The notes below the pieces were generated by a model, which ran no database searches, was not told the DNA's origin, and saw only the letters and a program-made list of their open reading frames with translations. From positions 34,743,319 through 34,807,318 of the forward strand of contig NC_089236.1 in NCBI RefSeq assembly GCF_963924675.1: a DNA stretch of 64,000 bases, given 5' to 3'. Each line of letters starts with the position of its first letter. The first letter of the stretch is position 1. A program made the position numbers and the translations under genes. Positions 24,206-35,585 of the stretch are shown here, piece by piece. Source of the stretch: Phocoena phocoena. Lineage: Eukaryota; Chordata; Mammalia; Artiodactyla; Phocoenidae.

Positions 24206-24799
24206 AGAATACATTTTCATAGTACATTATACAAAAGTTTTTATTTGACCTTTCAGAGATGCTTAACAGAGGCACTCTTCTATTAGTTAGCAGCCATCAC
24301 AGTCAGTTCTGTCATCCCATACTCTTCTCTTACCTGAGAATATTCCTCACCTTCTGATTCTGAGGCCTGCATGAGCACTGCACCCAGCAGAATTCAGAGA
24401 CATGTTGGAGGTAAAATTCAGTCCCTTGCAAATCATACCTGCTTGCCCCAACTGATTGCTTTGCTGCTGTGGATTATATAGACTGGTGCTTCCAGGTCAA
24501 AAAGGACAAAAGAACCTAGTCTTCTTTTGGTTTCAATTTTTTTTTTTTTTTTAGTGTAAGAAGGAACAATTTGGAATTATAGTGCAAATTCAAATTATAT
24601 TTAGCCAAAGCTTATACTTTTTTCCAAAGCAACACTTATTTTATGTTTAAAGAAATCTTAAGCTTACTTAAGCAGATAGTATACTAATAATAGAATTCAA
24701 GGATAAGGGTGGGAGTAAGATTGTCCAGAAACTCACTGAGAATATAAGAACAAGAATTTCTGATTTTTTCCTCCTCAGACATACAGGTAGTAACATTTT
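24206..24799. other. unique DNA, no gene seen
   Basis: A poly-T run lies at 24537-24553. No recognisable repeat body or gene. Confidence 0.5.
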
Positions 24800-25722
24800 C
24801 TCTCTCATGTTCTTTCCAGCTTGTCAGGGAAAATTTCTTGGCATTATCCTTGATTCCTTGTTTTCTCATTGCATACCTAATCTATCAACAAATATCGTTG
24901 CTATTGCAAGAATATTATTATTTTTGTCAAATTCACTGCTACCACCCTTGTGCTTGGCACCTCCATTTCCAGCCTGGATTAGCACAATAGCTTTCTGTCT
25001 TGAATCTTTGTTTCTAAATTTGGCTCCTAAAAACTATTTTTCACATATTCTTCATATGTCTAAATTACCATTTTAAAATGTAAATCTTATTGTACTACTC
25101 ATGCACTCAAAATCCTATAATGGCTTCGCTCTTTCAGAACAAAAGCCACAGATCTTACAATGCCTTGTAAAACCTACAGGTTTTACCTTCCCTACCACAT
25201 TCTGCTCCTGCCTGCTTACTTTCCTGATTCAACTTCTACTACAACTCATCCTAATCCAGCCACACTGGCCTGCAATTTTCTCTTTTGTACACTCCAGGCA
25301 AGCATCCATCTCAGGACCTTCCCAGTCACTATTTCCTCTTTCTGAAACACTTTCCCATCATATCTGCTGACTCTCTCACTCCTTCCAGAAGTTGCTGAAG
25401 CATCACCTTCTATGTGAGACCTAGCCTGATTACTCTAAGTTAAGTGTTAGCTCCTTTCCCACGTACAACTTATTCCCCTCACTAGAGGTACTTTCTTATC
25501 TATAGAACATAGGCCATCTTAACATGCATATTATGTAATTTGCTTTTAAATTGTATTTTATTATTATTGTTCAGTATCTGTATCCTCCTTTGAATAAGTT
25601 GTATGATAGCATTACATTTTATTTGTATTGTTTATTGTTAACTCCAAGTACCTACCAAAGTGTCTAGCACATACTCAATAGCTACTCAAAAGTATTACCA
25701 AGCGAATGAATGAATAAGGGGC
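24800..25722 (+). mobile_element. L2 LINE 3' part (copy 3, with 3' terminus)
   Basis: Sense L2 that reaches the true 3' end: GGCATTATCCTTGATTCC, CAAAATCCTATAATGGCTTC, CAGCCACACTGGCCTGCAAT, GTGTCTAGCACATACTCAAT and the characteristic terminal GAATGAATGAATAAG. Among the three sense copies it has the clearest terminus. No intact ORF. Confidence 0.85.
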
Positions 25723-26067
25723 AGCTACATGAAAATCATGCAGACATTCCCATGGCATTAGCTTATAACGAGACTATAAACCAATCAAAGCAACTGTTTA
25801 TTATATTGATCAGAGCACCAATTGGAGCTTCTGAGTATAATGTTATTTAAAATTTGCAGTACAACCTAGGTGATAAGTTGGAGTAATGGGTTTTTACATA
25901 TTAGGTGAGTCCTACCATGCTTTGATTCAGTTAATTATATAAGCTACTTATGTTTTGAACAAGTATGTTTAAAATTATCAAATTATGCATATGTGATAAT
26001 GCTGTCTAACAATATATTCAATGTGTATATTGTCATATGTCATGTAATGAACAATGACATCAAGGCT
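25723..26067. other. unique AT-rich DNA, no gene seen
   Basis: Nothing recognised between the L2 terminus and the solo LTR. Confidence 0.5.
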
Positions 26068-26072
26068 TTTAA

Positions 26073-26657
26073 TGTTATCTCTTATGCAAAGCAAAAATGA
26101 AGACAAACCAAATGAGAAGAGAAAAGGCAATTTATTTACAACTTGCTATAGCAAGGGGGTCAGCTACCTTCACTTGAATTTTGGCAAAAACTCAAAAGCA
26201 AGCAAGGGAGTGGGAAGGCTTTCTAGTGGAACAAGGGGAAGGCTTCTGGTATGTCCTGACTGAAGGCTGTTGGCATGGGGAAGCTGGTGGCAGGCTGACT
26301 AGAAGCAAGGCATATTATGTGGTTGGTTAAGGGTGCATATTTGGCTTTCTCTGGTAGGTCCTAAGTTGGAAGAGCGGACAAAAATTAAGAAAACTATCAG
26401 TTACTAATCAACTCCTAGTATTTAGGGCCAGTTGTTACAGAAGTTATTGCTTAGCTTCCTACATTATTACTAGAGATAGCAATCGGGCTTCCTACAAGTC
26501 TGATTTATAGCAAGCTGGCTTCCTAGGCTGGTAATTGTAGATAAGGCAGTTGGTCACCTGGGCAGGTTGCTGTAGGTTGTGAGTCAGAATTTTATTTTTA
26601 TATATGTTATGGCCATGAGAGACTGTTTGCATATAGTCTCTCAGCATGCTCATAACA
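26073..26657 (-). mobile_element. solo LTR of an endogenous retrovirus
   Basis: A 585-bp element whose ends form an inverted repeat, TGTTAT at 26073 and ATAACA ending at 26657, as LTRs do (TG...CA). Read on the minus strand, an AATAAA polyA signal (plus-strand TTTATT at about 26130-26135) is followed by a pyrimidine-rich CTTTTCTCTTCTC stretch typical of R/U5. Flanks TTTAA (26068-26072) and TTTAT (26658-26662) may be a 5-bp target duplication with one change. No internal viral genes are next to it, so it is a recombined solo LTR. The family is not identified. Confidence 0.7.
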
Positions 26658-26850
26658 TTTATTGATTACTTACTATGAATTAATTTTGTTGTCATCACAA
26701 AAATCATAGATATTTTATACTTTTCTAATCTCCAAGTTATTGGAGAGATGCTTGAGATTTAGCCATTCCTAGATTTGCTTTTGGTCACTTAGTTGAGAAG
26801 TGGTAATAATCAAACTAAAATCTAGGTACATTTAACTCAGGAGCTTTAAG
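26658..26850 (-). repeat. MIR SINE
   Basis: Plus-strand blocks TTTATTGATTACTTACTATG, then GGTCACTTAGTTGAGAAGTGG follow the antisense MIR order. It directly abuts the solo LTR, so the LTR may have inserted into or next to it. Confidence 0.5.
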
Positions 26851-27164
26851 AATTTTTTAACTCAAAAATCATATAAATACTTCTTACAGAATATGGAATT
26901 CAGCATGTATTTTGAAGCTTGATGTGAGAAAATCTCACAAATATTAGGTAATACAGAAAAATATTGGGATGCAAGGAAAATAAAGAACAAAGTATCATTA
27001 ATTAAGAGAAATCTAAAATAAAATCATATTAGTAAATAGCTTACACATACATTTACATATCGATCTATAGGTCAATAGATCCATAGGTTGATAGACATGT
27101 AGCAATGCCATTTTATATATGTATATGTACAAAACAAGAGATCATAAATAGATTTAAAGAAGTG
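26851..27164. other. unique AT-rich DNA, no gene seen
   Basis: Contains a run of short GATA/GATC-like words (27055-27110, e.g. CGATCTATAGGTCAATAGATC) but no gene or named repeat. Confidence 0.5.
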
Positions 27165-28967
27165 TATATTTTTTGTTTTTTTGTGTTTTAAAATTAATTT
27201 TTATTGGAGTAGAGTTGATTTATAATGTTGTGTTACCTTCTGCTGTACGGCAAAATGAATCAGTTATACATATACATATATCCACTTTTTTATAGACTCT
27301 TTTTCCATAAAGGTCATTATAGTGTACTGAGTAGAGTTCCCTGTGCTATACAGTAGGTCCTTAATAGTTATCTATTTTATGTATAGTAGTGCCTATATGT
27401 CAATCCCAATATCCCAATTTATCCTCCCCCCACTTTCCCCCTTAGTAACCATAAGGTTGTTTTCTACATCTGTGACTCTATTTCTGTTTTGTAAATAAGT
27501 GCATTTGTACCTTTTTTTAGATTCCACATATAAGCAATATCATATGATACTTGTTTTTCTCTGTCTGACTTACTTCACTCAGAATGACAAACTCTAGGTC
27601 CATCCATGTCACTGAAAATGGCATTATTTCATTTTTTTTATGGCTGAATAGTGTCCCATTGTATATACATATCACATCTTCTTTATCCATTCAATCATCA
27701 ATGGAGTTTTAGGTTGCTTTCATGTCAGGGCTATTATAAATAGTGCTGCAGTAAACATTGTGGTGCATGAATATTTTCACATTATGGTTTTCTCCAGATA
27801 TAAGCCCAAGAGTGGGATTGCTGGATCAAATGGTAGCTCTATTTTTAGTTTTTTAAGGAATCTCCATTCTGTTCTCCATAGTGGCTGTACAAATTTATAT
27901 TCCCACCGACAATGTAGTAGAGTTCTTTTTTCACCACACCCTCTTCAGCATTTGTTGTTTGTAGATTTTTTGATGATGGCCATTCTGACTGATGAGAGGT
28001 GATCACTCATTGTAGTTTTGATTTGCATTTCTCTAATAATTAGTGATGTCGAACATTTTTTCATGTACTTTCTGGCCATTTGTATCTCCTCTTTGGAGAA
28101 ATGTCTACTTAGATATTCCACCCCTTTTTAAAATGGATTGTTTGTTTTTTTGCTATTAAGCTGCATGAGCTGTTTATGTATTTTGGAGATTAATACCTTG
28201 TCAGTCACTTCTTTAACAAATATTTTCTCCCATTCTGTGGGTTGTCTCTTCATTATATTTATGGTTTCCTTTGCTGTGCAAAAGCTTTTAAGTTTAATTA
28301 GGTCCCATTTGCTTATTTTTGTTTCTATTTTCTTTACTCTAAGATGTGGGTCAAAAAAGATCTTGCTGTGATTTATGTTGGAGAGTGCTCTGCCTATGTT
28401 TTCCTCTAAGAGTTTTATACTATCCAGCCTTAATGGTCTTTAATCCATTTTGTGTTTATTTTTGTGTGTGGTGTTAGGGAGTGTTCTAATTTCATTCTTT
28501 TATGTGTAGCTGTCTAGTTTTCCCAGAACCACTTATTGAAGAGACTGTCTTTTCTCGATTGTATATTCTTTCCTCCTTTGTCATAGATTAGGTGATCATA
28601 GGTGCATGGGTTTATCTCTGAGGTTTCTATCCTGTATCATTGTTCTAGATTTCTGTTTTTGTGCCAGCAACATGCTGTTTTGATGACTGTTGCTTTGTAG
28701 TATAGTCTGAGGTCAGGGAGCCTGATTTCTCCAGTTCCGTTTTTCTTTATAAAAATTGCTTTGGCTATTCTGGGTCTTCTGTGTTTCCATACAGATTGTA
28801 ATTTTTTTTCTAGTTATGTGAAAAATGTCATTGGTTATTTGATAGGGATTGCATTGAATCTGTAGATTGCTTTAGGTAGTATAGTCATTTTCACAATATT
28901 GATTCTTCCAATCCAAGAACATGGTATATCTCTCCATCTAAATTTGTGTCATCTTTGATTTCTTTCA

Positions 28968-29222
28968 TCAGTATCTTATAGTTTTCTGCATGCAGGTTTT
29001 TGCCACCTTAGGTAAGTTTATTCCTAGGTATTTTATTCTTTTTGTTGCTATGATAAGTGGAATTATTTCCTTAATTTCTCTTTCTGATCTTTCATTTTTA
29101 GTGTATAGGAATGCAAGAGATTTCTGTGTATTAATTTTGTATCCTGTGACTTTACTAAATTCATTAATTAGATCTAGTAGTTTTCTAGTAGCATCTTTAG
29201 GATTTTCTATGTATAATATCAT
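28968..29222 (-). pseudogene. L1 ORF2 fragment, reverse transcriptase after the active site
   Basis: An 84-codon frame reading [19 protein letters not shown] and AFLYTKNERSE, then ATKRIKYLGINL, the order expected after the ORF2 FADD box. Immediately upstream the sequence around the two catalytic Asp codons is present but one base is missing just before the Ala codon, so the upstream frame cannot run into this one. It belongs to the L1 at 27165-32317. Confidence 0.85.
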
Positions 29223-29422
29223 GTCATCTGCAACAGTGATGGTTCTACTTCTTCTCTTCCAATTGGATTCCTTTTATTTCTTTTTCTTCTCTGATTGCCG
29301 TGGCTAGGACTTCCAAAACTGTTGAATAAAAGGGGAAAGAGTGGACATCCTTGTCTTGTTCCTGATCTTTGAAGAAATTCTTTCAGATTTTCACCATTGA
29401 GAATGATGTTTGCTGTGGTTTG

Positions 29423-29983
29423 TCATATACAGCCTTTATTATGTTGAAGTAGGTTCCCTCTATGCCCACTTCCTGGAGAGTTTTTTTTCATAAATGGGTG
29501 TTGAATTCTGTCTAAAGCTTTTTCTGCATCTACTGAAATGATCATCTGGATTTTATTCTTCAGTTTGTTAATGTGGTTTATCACATTAATTGCTTTAGGT
29601 ATATTGAAGAATCCTTGCATCCCTGGGATAAATCCTGCTTGATAATTGTGTATGATCTTTTTAATCAGTTGTTGGATTCTGTTTGTTAGTATTTTGTTGA
29701 GGATTTTTTCATCTATGTTCATTAGTGCTATTGGCCTGTATTTTTCTTTTTTTGTGATATCTTTGTCTGCTTTTGGTATCAGGGTGATGGTGGCCTCATA
29801 GGATGAACTTGGTTGTGTTCCTTCCTCTGCAAATTTTTGGAATATTTTGAGAAGCAATTGTGTTATCTCTTCTCTAAATGTTTGATAGAATTCACCTGTG
29901 AAGCCATCTGGTCCTAGACCTTTGTTTGTTGGAAGATTTTTAATCATAGTTTCAGTTTCAGCATTTGTGATTGGTCTGTTCAT
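29423..29983 (-). pseudogene. L1 ORF2 fragment, N-terminal half of reverse transcriptase
   Basis: The longest frame of this L1 (186 codons). It opens with [20 protein letters not shown], has the L1 fingers block [13 protein letters not shown], then [39 protein letters not shown] and [19 protein letters not shown] with the first catalytic Asp (in SVD). After this the reading shifts to unrelated residues, so the protein would lack the rest of the palm. Conservation across 160 residues shows the copy is only moderately old. Confidence 0.88.
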
Positions 29984-30226
29984 ATTTTCTATTTCTTCCT
30001 GCTTCCATTTTAGAAGGTTGTACCTTTCTAAGAATTTGCCCCTTTCTTCTAGGTTGTCTATTTTATTGGCATATAGTTGCTTGTAGTAGTCTTTTATGAT
30101 ACTTTGTATTTCTGTTGTGTCAGTTGTTGTAACTTCTCCTTTTTCATTTCTAATTTTATTGATTTGAGTCCTCTCCCTTTTTTTTTTTATTTGTCTGGCT
30201 AACAGTTTATCAATTTTGTTTATCTT

Positions 30227-30433
30227 TTAAAAGAACCAGCTTTTAGCTTCATTGATCTTTTCTATTGTTTTCTTCATCTCTATTTTATATATTTCTGCTC
30301 TGATCTTTATGATTTCTTTACTTCTACTAACTTTAGCTTTTGTTTGTTCTTCTTTCTCTAGTTGCTTTAAGTGTAAGGTTAGGTTGTTTATTTGAGATTT
30401 TTCTTGTTTCCTGATGTAAGATTTTATTGCCAT
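30227..30433 (-). pseudogene. L1 ORF2 fragment, linker between endonuclease and reverse transcriptase
   Basis: A 68-codon frame with a charged helical stretch, [20 protein letters not shown], followed by [20 protein letters not shown], the usual ORF2 segment downstream of the endonuclease. A stop separates it from the reverse transcriptase frame on the 3' side. Confidence 0.82.
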
Positions 30434-30444
30434 AAACTTTCCTC

Positions 30445-30905
30445 TTAGAACTGATTTTGCTGTATCCCATTGCTTTTGGATCTTTCTGTTTTGTTTTCAT
30501 TTGTATCTGGTATTTTTCTGATTTTCTCTTTGATTTCTTCAGTGATCCATTGGTTGTTTAGTAACATATGTTTAGCCTCCATGTGTTTGTGTATTTTACA
30601 GGGTTTTTTTTCCCAGTAATCGATTTCTAATCTCACAACTTTTTGGTCAGAAAAGATGCTTGATATGATTTTAGTTTTCTTAAATATACTGAGGTTTGAT
30701 TTTTGGCCCGACATGTGATCTATTCTGGAGAATGTTCCATGTGCACTTGAGGAAAAAATGTATTCTGCTGCTTTCGGATGGAATGTCCTGTAGATATCAA
30801 TTAAGTCTATCTGGTCTAACGTGTCTTTTAAGTCTTGTGTTTCCTTATTAATTTTTGTTCTGGAAGATTTGTCCATTTGTGTCAGTGGAGTCTTAATGTC
30901 CTCCA
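30445..30905 (-). pseudogene. L1 ORF2 fragment, C-terminal half of the endonuclease
   Basis: The open frame runs from 31044 down to 30445, but only the part below about 30905 is ORF2. It reads TPLTQMDKSSRTKINKETQ, LDQIDLIDIYRTFHPKAAEY, SRIDHMSGQKSNLS and IFSDQKVVRLEI. In L1 endonuclease the last block is SDH, whose His is catalytic; here it is Gln. The residues encoded above 30905 come from the 5' UTR and mark the internal deletion junction. The catalytic N-terminal half of the endonuclease is gone. Confidence 0.85.
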
Positions 30906-32331
30906 GTTCTCTTTCTGACCTGTGTTTCTGATCTGTGGTGTGAAGTATGTGGGATTGGAACACTCCCATCTGGAGGGAAGCCACTGAGTATTCCTCCTCT
31001 GGAGATGTTCGTCTGTGGGATTGCTCTGTTTTGTCACATTTCACCTTTTGTGCAAGCTCTCAGGTTACACTGTTTTTGGCACTGTTCTTGGCCCCACCTT
31101 AACTGTGGGTATGCTGGCAATTGACCCTGGTGTCTCTCAGACATTATTTTAACCAGGTCACCAGCATAGATCCACTGAAGTCAGGTCCCAGGATTGCAGT
31201 AATCATGGATCTGGACCCACTGTGGGTGTTGTGGGGTAACTAATCCTCTGGCCTGTTCCATCCCCTGTGTGTAAATGCCCACAAAGTGTACAGTTGGTAA
31301 AGCTAGAACCTTCTTGGCTGCGGGAGCACTTGTTGTCCATGCAGATATTCTGTAGGTGCTGAGTTTACAAAGCCACTTGTAGGGGTGTCAATTCACAGTT
31401 TGTGCAGCTGTGAGGAGAGATTTCAGCTTTTCTTCCTTAGTTGCATGGCCCCTGGGGCTCATCTATGCTTTCAGCCCCACATTGACCTGTGGGTAACTCA
31501 CAGGGTTCTGCTCCCAAGGCGGCCCTGCAGCACAGGTGCCCTCCCTGGTGAGGATGGAACATGGAGGTGGCAATGTCCAAGGTCGCAGCAGTACCCACTG
31601 TGGCTGGGATGGGGCATGGAGGAGAAGGCAGCCGCCACTAGGGCTGTGGAAGCCCTGGTGGGAACGGGTCATATGGGGTGCTGGTGACTGCATGTGCAAG
31701 GGAGCTCGCCCCAGTGGGAGCCCTTCCTAGTGTCTGGGAGGCAGAGGCCAGCACGTGTGGAGAGAGGCTGCAATGGTGGTCCCACCCCTTCTGTGTCACT
31801 CAACAATGGTTCTTCATTTCTGTCATTGTCTGTGTTTCCTCCACAAGCATTCCTCGTTGCGGATTTCCTCACTTCTGTCCCCTCAGGCTGTGTCTTTGCA
31901 GCCAACAGCAGTCTTTTCCCCAGGTTTTCTCTCCAAACCCCATATTCCAGCACCCAGACCCTGTCTGTACCAGTGGCCACACATTCTCCCGTAACACCCA
32001 AAGCTCCACTTCTGTCCCAAGTGATCTCCCCACTAGTTAGGGGGCTTCCCCGGTTGTGGGGACTACTCCTTCAACTCCTCAACCAAGGGTACAGGTCCTG
32101 TCTCACTTCCTCTCTTCTTCCTTTTCCCTTCTTCTTTCTTTCATCCTATCTACTTACACAGGGATCTTTTTTTGTCTTTTTAGGTGTCTGAGGTCCTCTG
32201 CTAGTGTTCTGTTGGTTGTCTGTGAGAATTGTTCCATTTGTAGATGTATTCTTGATGCGCTTGTGGAGAGAGATGAACTCCACGTCCTCCTCCTCCTCAG
32301 CCATCTTGACTACTCCCAAGAGGTGTGTTTA

Positions 32332-32894
32332 TTGTGCACTTTCAATGAAATTTTGAATAAAATAAATACTATTTATTACATTCCAAAAGAAAATATAAGA
32401 TATTTTGGTCATTTGTGCATGATCTCTACTCTCTGCACATAATATTTTGAAGTAAAATCTTTCTACAAAGACCATATATCCCAACCAAAATATGATAAAT
32501 AGTCATAATGACCACATTCCACTAACTGGTTTCATGTAAGAAGATCTTATTTAACTTTTCATCAAGTCTGCTTTCATGCAGGAATTATATACCCACAAGA
32601 TCAAGCATACTAATAACTAGCTAGGTCAGAAACCAATGAAACTGGGACATATAACATCATGAAAGTAAAGAGACAATTCAAAGATAAATTTTCCATATTG
32701 AGAACTTTAGTATAAGTTAAATCCTGGATGAACCACTGGATTCTTTCTAGTTTTGCTACTATTTTCACAAAATTAACTTTCACAGTTTAAAATGAGGAGG
32801 CTTTCAGTAATTTAATGTATAATTAATTGAACTAATCAATAATCTATTTGCATACAAAATATAATTTTAAAATCACAAATTGTTTTTAGAACTG
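32332..32894. other. unique AT-rich DNA, no gene seen
   Basis: No gene or repeat recognised after the L1 5' end. Confidence 0.5.
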
Positions 32895-33055
32895 TAAAAT
32901 CTAGTATAACCCTCAGCATTACAAAAGAGGAAACTGAGACCCAATAAAGTAAAGTGGTATATCCCCACAAATACACAACTAGCAAAAGAACAGGTAGGCC
33001 ACAGATCTCTTAAATTTCAGTTCAGTTATTTTTGCTTTACTATCATACTGTCATT
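32895..33055 (-). repeat. MIR SINE
   Basis: A clear antisense MIR: ACAAAAGAGGAAACTGAGAC, then AAGTAAAGTGGTATATCCCC and ACACAACTAGCAAAAGAACAG in consensus order. Confidence 0.85.
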
Positions 33056-34599
33056 ACCTTACCATAAATGCTTCCATCCTTTGTCCAGATTATATTGATA
33101 GATTCCAGTATAATTTTAAGGGGTGTTTTCCAGTGGAGCATAGAACATGATTTACTCATGGCCACGACAGGGCAGTTCCTCCATAATCACTTGTATTCAA
33201 TGGCCCTGGAAATTAATAGAGTTAATATTATTTGTAGAAAATCTAGTATAAAAAACCATGTGAACTATATTAATGGCTTTATTATGACCATAAAGATCTT
33301 TATGTCTCTCAAAAATTAGCATTTGAGAGGACGAAACTCTGCTCAGATCCAGATGAGAAAATCAACATTCATTTAAATATGCTGATTGTGCTTGTAACTA
33401 TTGTTATAAAGGGCAAAGCATCAACGAATCATGATAATTAATGTTTTATTCAAATGCTTTTTAATATCCAAGTCTAATACTACTAACTCACTTAATATTT
33501 TCATATATTTTTGCATCAAGTTGTATTATTTAGATATAACACTCTGCAATTTAAGCAATGGGAAAACTGATGGGTGAAAACCTGACCCAAATGTCTTATT
33601 ATTTGTTTTCATTTTATCAAATATAGCACAACTTACTCAGGATAATATGTGAATCAGCTAAATGTATAAGATGAATGTTTCAGTAATATAAATATGATTG
33701 TACCAGGTAATCATATTTGGAAACAATTTCTTTATAAATATTTTTGAAGTATTATAAATACATTGATTTTAGAAATGTTTTCAAAACATGCTTTAATGAA
33801 AAAGTCTATACTCAAAATATCTCAAACTTAAACTATTTCATATGTTTTTATATTTAAAAAATTAATAATCATAACAGTGGGGAAAGCCACTTTAAGATGA
33901 TTAAAATTTCCTATATTTTAAATGAAAAAGTATAGTACATTTTATATGTAAGGCTGTCAATTTAACAATGTAAAGCATATGATATGCATTATTTATATAT
34001 AATTTTATATTACTTATCATTTATATTATACATATATTCTATTTTATCTTATTTATAAATAAGATACATGTGGGAAATTAGTTAAAAGCATGATAATTTT
34101 GACATATTTTCAAATTTGATAATTAGAAATGTTTTAAAATAAATGTCTTTATCTTCATGTTCTCATACATAAATTCTTTGCAAAAAGAAAAAAATTTTTT
34201 TAGAGAAAGCCACCCATGAAGTACACTAAGGCCTTTCAGATAGATACCCTTCAAAAATAAAAATAAAAAGTGCTATAGAATAAGCCTGTAAAATTGCATA
34301 TTCAGAATTGAGACAAATTTCAAAAAGCAAATTAATTGACTTGGAATGATACTTATTTAACCTTATAAAAAACGGTCACCAATTGGCAATGCCACAATCC
34401 TATTTGGCCACTTAGTTTAGACACTGTGTGTTTTCCCACTCTCTAATTCAAATAGGTCAAACTAAACATTTAATTTCTGTCATACACATACTTATTTTAT
34501 CTTTGCAATCCTTTCACCACATTCAAAAATTGTAATTTTCCCAATACATGATTTATCATTTCATTACTGTTTTCAAGATATTTGTATGCTCCACATATT
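33056..34599. other. unique, very AT-rich DNA, no gene seen
   Basis: Repeat-poor. The first part (33100-33450) has mixed composition with isolated CpGs; the rest (33480-34160) is extremely AT-rich. A 22-bp perfect palindrome lies at 34045-34066. No coding frame stands out. Confidence 0.5.
34045..34066. repeat. 22-bp perfect palindrome
   Basis: Bases 34045-34055 are exactly complementary in reverse to 34056-34066 (arm TATCTTATTTA). In DNA this AT-rich the symmetry may be chance. Confidence 0.9.
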
Positions 34600-34970
34600 G
34601 TTTCATTTAACTTAAATTCTTTCATAAACTCTAGCTTCTACTCCATTAGCGGCCTTCCCAAATTATGTGGATGGTATAATCTCACAGCATGACTTTTCCA
34701 ATACAGTCTAGTCAAAGCTTTCGTTATACCATTTTAGGTGTACTTGTTCAATCTACTTACTCTACTTAAAATGTCTTCCAGCTTGCTTTCTTCATCCATG
34801 ACATATTATATAAATTATTTCTATGGTCTATTCTCAACATCTTCTCCCCACTTTTACCACTCTCTGATTACTTCCTTGATTATTATCCTTTTAGAAAAAC
34901 AGAGTCCACAATATAATGTTTTTTTAGTCTCTAATTATACCCACACTGAAAATATTATCCCTCTGAAGTG
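34600..34970 (+). mobile_element. possible L2-like remnant
   Basis: Pyrimidine-rich stretch with CTACTTAAAATGTCTTCCAG and TCTCTGATTACTTCCTTGATT, reminiscent of the L2 3' part, but very diverged. Low certainty. Confidence 0.25.
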
Positions 34971-35386
34971 AAGAACTAACTAATTCACTCTCTTCTCTTC
35001 TCCTTTCTTCCCCTCCATTTTCTCTCCATTTTTGAAAAAAACCTGCACATAATATACTTTCTCAGGAACTGAACCAAAGGTATATATGTCTTTGTCAAAC
35101 ATTTAAACAATCCAAACACTTAGCCAATTATCAATTATTGATGGTTTTCTTTTTATTTAATTCTTATAGTTTGTGGTGACCTTATTCTCAGGAATGAAGA
35201 AATCTGAAGAGTATGTTTCTGTGTCAACTAATGCATTTATATATTACTACATACTATGTCATAACCTTAATGAACATCTAAGTCTTGCAAAATTGTGATA
35301 TTTTATCATGATTTTTAAAGGTAAAGTAGAACTTTATCAATGTGAAAAATGTTCCTGAAAAGTATTAATTAAAAACTGTAACAAAG

Positions 35387-35571
35387 GGACTTCCCTGATG
35401 GTCCAGTGGTTAAGACTTCGTCTTCCAATAGAGGGGGTGTGGGTTCGATCACTGGTCAGGGAGCTGGGATCCCACATGCCTCATGGCCAAAAAACCAAAA
35501 CAGAAGCAATATTGTAACAAATTCAATAAAGACTTTAAAAATAGTCCACATCAAAAAAAAAAAAAAAAAAA
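35387..35571 (+). repeat. CHR-2-type SINE with extended 3' module
   Basis: Starts GGACTTCCCTGATGGTCCAG, B-box-like GGGTTCGATCAC, then GCCTCATGGCCAAAAAACC and an extra AT-rich 3' block (CAATATTGTAACAAATTC, AATAAAGACTTTAAAAATAG) before a 22-nt A run. Target duplication AAACTGTAACAAAG (35373-35386) against AAACAGTAACAAAG (35572-35585). The older shorter copies at 12721 and 17064 lack the 3' block. Confidence 0.94.
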
Positions 35572-35585
35572 AAACAGTAACAAAG

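Larger units (their letters stand above)
27165..32317 (-). mobile_element. L1, antisense, both ends present, large internal deletion
   Basis: On the plus strand: T-rich tail and 3' UTR from 27165, ORF2 in reverse (stop near 27527) to about 30905, then directly a GC-rich 5' UTR (about 30905-32317) ending CCTCCTCAGCCATCTTGACT, the L1 5' end. ORF1 and roughly the first 140-150 codons of ORF2 are missing, so the 5.15-kb copy has lost its middle. Flanks AAGAAGTGT (27157-27165) and AAGAGGTGT (32318-32326) are a plausible target duplication. It is less diverged than the L1 at 8476-15210 but carries stops, shifts and a changed endonuclease residue. Confidence 0.9.

Noticed and set aside
31694..32191. 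165-codon plus-strand frame and several overlapping frames in 31.4-32.4 kb
   Set aside because: All lie in the GC-rich 5' UTR of an antisense L1, where stop codons are rare by composition; frames overlap on both strands.
34045..34066. 22-bp palindrome as a possible protein-binding site
   Set aside because: The arms are almost entirely A/T in a very AT-rich stretch; chance is likely and no known factor site fits.
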